Source of the DNA: Bacteroidaceae bacterium
Lineage (GTDB): Bacteria > Bacteroidota > Bacteroidia > Bacteroidales > Bacteroidaceae
Reading direction: 5' to 3'
NCBI GenBank assembly: GCA_017381475.1
Contig: JAFOCD010000019.1
Location: forward strand, 1 to 50,807
Length of the DNA stretch: 50,807 nt
Shown: piece after piece, positions 48,537 through 50,807 of the stretch
How positions within the stretch are numbered: position 1 is the first letter of the stretch
Layout of the letters: each line of letters begins with the position of its first letter
Position numbers and translations under genes: made by a program
The notes under the pieces: model-generated
Database searches by the model: none
Seen by the model: the letters and a program-made list of their open reading frames with translations, nothing else
What the model was told of the DNA's origin: nothing

Positions 48537-50654
48537 TCACTTTACCAACACCTTTTTACCGTTGATGATATATAAACCTCTGCTGGGGGTTTCAACTTTT
48601 CTTCCTTGCAAATCGTAAATAGCTTTCACATTTCCGTCTTCACCTTTCACCTCGTCATCCACCCCTTCAATACCGCTGGTGACAGGTGATTTCGCATAGA
48701 TATTAACAGATTTCTGTCCGCTCTTGTAACAAGAGAATCGTGGCGACGATGTATTGTACTGCAAGGTGTTGCGTGCCTTGTCGCCCTGCGCGATTATGGT
48801 TGCAAGAGCATCACCATCAATGGTAATCATCCAACTTGCATTTGCATCAAGTATAGTTGTGGTTGCAACATTATTACTGCTACTTGATGATGCTGCAAGA
48901 TAACCGTTTCCAACATTGAACGCATATGTACCAGCAACAGTGCCCTCTTCGAGGACTATAACCTGTGCATCGTCGGCAAGGTATGTAACCACGCCGCCAC
49001 TTGTTGTCATGTCGGTTTTGGTGCGATATTTTCCATTGTCGCTGTGTGCTCCCATTGCGAAATTCTCATATCCAATGATGATTGAGTCTCCAATTGTGAG
49101 CTGTGCCGCATCGGTTACAAGCACGAATTGACCGCCGCTGAAGTTGCCGTCATTGCCTTCGTTGTTCTCATTGTCATCATCACCGTTCTCTCCGTTATCG
49201 CCATTATCCTCACCATCACCACTGCCGGTGTTTCCGCCATTGTTGGCACCTTCCATAGCCTTTACAATAACATTGTCAATCTCGAAAGTGCCGGCCTTGG
49301 TTTCGGTACCCTTGTAGAAGAACGCGATGGTCACAGCCTTCTCGCCCATGTACTTCTGTGGGATAGCGATGTCGCCGCTCTTTGTCAATGTCCAGTCGGT
49401 GGTGTTCTCTGTCGCATTGAACCCGATAGTCTCCCATGTCGCGTTCTCCACATCACCGTCAAAGTCGTTGCATATCATCAGCTTGTGATGTTCGGCAGCC
49501 TTGCCGGTCTCACAATAACGGATTACGTATTCGAATGAAACTGTTGCCACGCTGTCGTTCGAGAAGTCGAAGAATGGCGACAGGAGCCAACTCTCGGCAT
49601 TGTTATTTGTCTTGCTGCTGCTTACATATGATGTTGCAACGGCATATTTATACTGGCTGTTCAATATCCATGGATAGTCACCGATACCCTCGTACGTAGT
49701 GAACTTCATTGATGAACCATCAAAGTTCTCGTTGAGGTAAATCTTCCAACCATCAATAATTTCAATCTCCTCGTCGCCGCTGTTGTCTCCACCACCGGTA
49801 TTGTCATCGCCACCGGTGTTTCCGCCATTGCCGCCCTCAACCTCGCCTGTGAGGTGGAATACATAGTTGATTGAATCGCCCCATACATAGTCGGCAAGCT
49901 GTGGATAATCAACATATGGGTTACGGTTACCCTGCACGGCATACACGGCATTGTTGCGGTTCACCTCCTTTTCGCTCACAGGGTCCTGCTTGTGCCATTT
50001 CAATAGCAACTCCACGGCCCATGGCTTCAAGGTGGGGTAGGCGCTCTTTTCATAGTTCATCCAGGTATATTTCCAAGTCAAGTCCTGGTAGCAGGTGAAC
50101 ATATACATATATGTGCGTGCAAAATCGCCCTTATACTCGTCACAAGGTTCAAAAACCTTCTCCGATTTTCCGTTAATAGTTGCATTGCCTATAAATGTAA
50201 CACCGTTTTCCCAGGTTGGGTTACCTTGAATTTCAGCAAGCGGGTAGTTGCTTTTGGCACTGTTGGCATTTGCATCCGATGGGTTCAGGTGGTGTATGTC
50301 GCAGTATGCATTGTTCTTGTTACCGCCCCACCAGCTCTTTGCAACGCTGTGCTCAATATTCATGCCGCTAACGGCAGAACCCTTGCTGCCAAAGTAGCGT
50401 TTCTCGTTCGAATACATGTCGAGCACACGGCGCTGTCCGTTCTCAACTACTGCATCAGTTGTGTAGAATGCACCCCATGTGCTGCTTTCGCCACTTCCGT
50501 AGCTTATCACCTTGTGGTTCTTGATGAGTTCGTGCAGTGCTGTCTTCAGTGTTTCACCGCCCTTAATGCCGTCAACAGATGTGTAGTACTCTTTCTGCGC
50601 TGTGGCACATACCACAACAAGGAGCATGATTATTGATGATACAATGCGTCTCAT
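48537..50654 (-). CDS. Secreted endonuclease I-family nuclease with anchor-J-like and sorting domains
   Basis: The 705-residue protein has a signal peptide (1-20), an endonuclease I domain (about 21-260) with the motifs SGMNIEHSVAKSWWGG (E101, H102) and DIHHLNPSDANANSAKSNYPL in part (H121-H122), and AVYAVQGNRNPYVDYP. A Gly/Asn/Asp-rich linker (about 272-296) leads to a choice-of-anchor-J-like beta domain (about 300-460; ESWLLSPFFDFSND, SFEYVIRYCETG). A second very acidic linker follows, then an unassigned beta-rich domain (FVLVTDAAQLTIGDSIIIG) and the tail DLQGRKVETPSRGLYIIN-GKKVLVK, a Por-type sorting signal. It probably degrades DNA outside the cell. I chose ATG 50654 for the signal peptide. 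Confidence 0.9.
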   Translation of the reverse strand: MRRIVSSIIMLLVVVCATAQKEYYTSVDGIKGGETLKTALHELIKNHKVISYGSGESSTWGAFYTTDAVVENGQRRVLDMYSNEKRYFGSKGSAVSGMNIEHSVAKSWWGGNKNNAYCDIHHLNPSDANANSAKSNYPLAEIQGNPTWENGVTFIGNATINGKSEKVFEPCDEYKGDFARTYMYMFTCYQDLTWKYTWMNYEKSAYPTLKPWAVELLLKWHKQDPVSEKEVNRNNAVYAVQGNRNPYVDYPQLADYVWGDSINYVFHLTGEVEGGNGGNTGGDDNTGGGDNSGDEEIEIIDGWKIYLNENFDGSSMKFTTYEGIGDYPWILNSQYKYAVATSYVSSSKTNNNAESWLLSPFFDFSNDSVATVSFEYVIRYCETGKAAEHHKLMICNDFDGDVENATWETIGFNATENTTDWTLTKSGDIAIPQKYMGEKAVTIAFFYKGTETKAGTFEIDNVIVKAMEGANNGGNTGSGDGEDNGDNGENGDDDNENNEGNDGNFSGGQFVLVTDAAQLTIGDSIIIGYENFAMGAHSDNGKYRTKTDMTTSGGVVTYLADDAQVIVLEEGTVAGTYAFNVGNGYLAASSSSSNNVATTTILDANASWMITIDGDALATIIAQGDKARNTLQYNTSSPRFSCYKSGQKSVNIYAKSPVTSGIEGVDDEVKGEDGNVKAIYDLQGRKVETPSRGLYIINGKKVLVK
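49140..49250 (-). repeat. Low-complexity acidic linker in the endonuclease
   Basis: The minus strand codes for a long run of Gly, Asn, Asp and Glu (NTGSGDGEDNGDNGENG and on). The DNA is imperfectly repetitive with GAT/GGT/AAC-type codons. A shorter, similar linker is at about 49770-49845. Confidence 0.7.
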
Positions 50655-50681
50655 TTTGTTTTTGTTGTTTGTTTTACCTTG

Positions 50682-50689
50682 CAAAGGTA
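50682..50689 (-). promoter_or_regulatory. -7 box for the endonuclease gene
   Basis: The minus strand reads TACCTTTG, an exact match; the leader would be about 23 bases. It is part of the inverted repeat TACCTT-GCA-AAGGTA (50675-50689). No -33 box is evident. The remaining sequence to 50807 is AT-rich with no further call. Confidence 0.6.
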
Positions 50690-50807
50690 CTCATTATTTT
50701 TAATAATGGCTACGACCATATAAACAAATATTCACTATGCTTTTAAAAACATCTCCATTTCTAGAAGCTGTTTAAATTTATATCGCCAAGTTTTTTATAG
50801 AGCAAAA

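Noticed and set aside
49140-49850. CRISPR-like or minisatellite repeat in the endonuclease gene
   Set aside because: The repeats are imperfect codon-level repeats for Gly/Asn/Asp linkers in frame; no regular spacers.
1-50807. Mobile element, prophage or defence island
   Set aside because: No transposase, integrase, att-like duplication, restriction or CRISPR-Cas motif was seen; both tRNA genes have ordinary flanks without a neighbouring integrase.

Overview
This window looks like a stretch of core chromosome from a Bacteroidales bacterium, in the Bacteroides/Prevotella/Porphyromonas neighbourhood; I cannot fix the genus. The signs are the Bacteroidota-type promoters (TTTG or TTG, then about 19-20 bp, then TAnnTTTG), weak or absent Shine-Dalgarno sequences, the order DUF4271-hemD-rnpA-yidD-tatD, a GH3-family gene, an Imm17-like small protein, a PorE-type T9SS lipoprotein, and Por-type sorting tails on secreted proteins. 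I found no insertion sequence, phage gene, integrase, CRISPR array, rRNA operon or replication origin.

Layout. 1-198: the 3' end of a T9SS cargo gene and its terminator. 272-6662: NhaC-type antiporter (+), rpsO (-), then typA, a thioredoxin-fold lipoprotein and a YifB/ComM ATPase (+). 6663-6830: a hairpin-rich spacer. 6831-10166: LOG-family hydrolase, DUF4271 membrane protein, hemD, rnpA, yidD and a TatD-family hydrolase (+). 10245-12699: a three-gene amino-sugar cassette (FdtA/QdtA-like cupin, GNAT/FemAB-like acyltransferase, DegT aminotransferase). 12805-12875: tRNA-Gln. 12932-16404 (-): small lipoprotein, luxS, S-adenosylhomocysteine nucleosidase and a Gate-domain membrane protein. 16627-20146: acyltransferase (+), dusB (-) and a U32 RNA-hydroxylation-type protein (+). 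20210-30180 (-): a tightly packed train of rsmF-like methyltransferase, split dsbD (two genes), GH3, Big_5 lipoprotein, cysS, M28 peptidase and sufE. 30403-31710 (+): thyA-folA. 31802-34438 (-): exbB, an unidentified membrane protein and two exbD genes, with tRNA-Ser just upstream. 34832-37952 (+): lpxK, purine nucleoside phosphorylase, thiL, Imm17-like. 38010-43788 (-): MATE transporter, cytidylate-kinase-like protein, phosphoesterase, ilvE, trmB, Dabb, Mrp/ApbC. 43934-46405 (+): mnmA, xseA, xseB. 46421-50654 (-): porE and a multidomain secreted endonuclease with a sorting tail.

How the parts work together. Most genes are housekeeping: translation and RNA modification (rpsO, typA, rnpA, dusB, U32, rsmF, trmB, mnmA, cysS, two tRNAs), methyl-cycle recycling (nucleosidase plus luxS), thymidylate/folate synthesis (thyA, folA), Fe-S assembly (sufE, Mrp), envelope biogenesis (lpxK, acyltransferase, amino-sugar cassette, ExbBD) and periplasmic thiol reduction (split DsbD). 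PorE belongs to the T9SS machinery, and the two genes at the window edges encode probable T9SS cargo.

I see no clear new defence or mobile system. The strongest unusual signals are regulatory: two divergent promoters for RNA-modification genes fused into one symmetric 46-bp element (18850-18895); a promoter whose -33 box lies in the loop of the preceding terminator and which would give an almost leaderless mRNA (226-274); and a 44-bp perfect palindrome that contains the sufE stop codon (20168-20211). The strongest protein-level signals are the Gate transporter with a long C-terminal extension beside luxS/nucleosidase, a thioredoxin-fold lipoprotein without its cysteines, and an FdtA-like cupin with an altered histidine pair.
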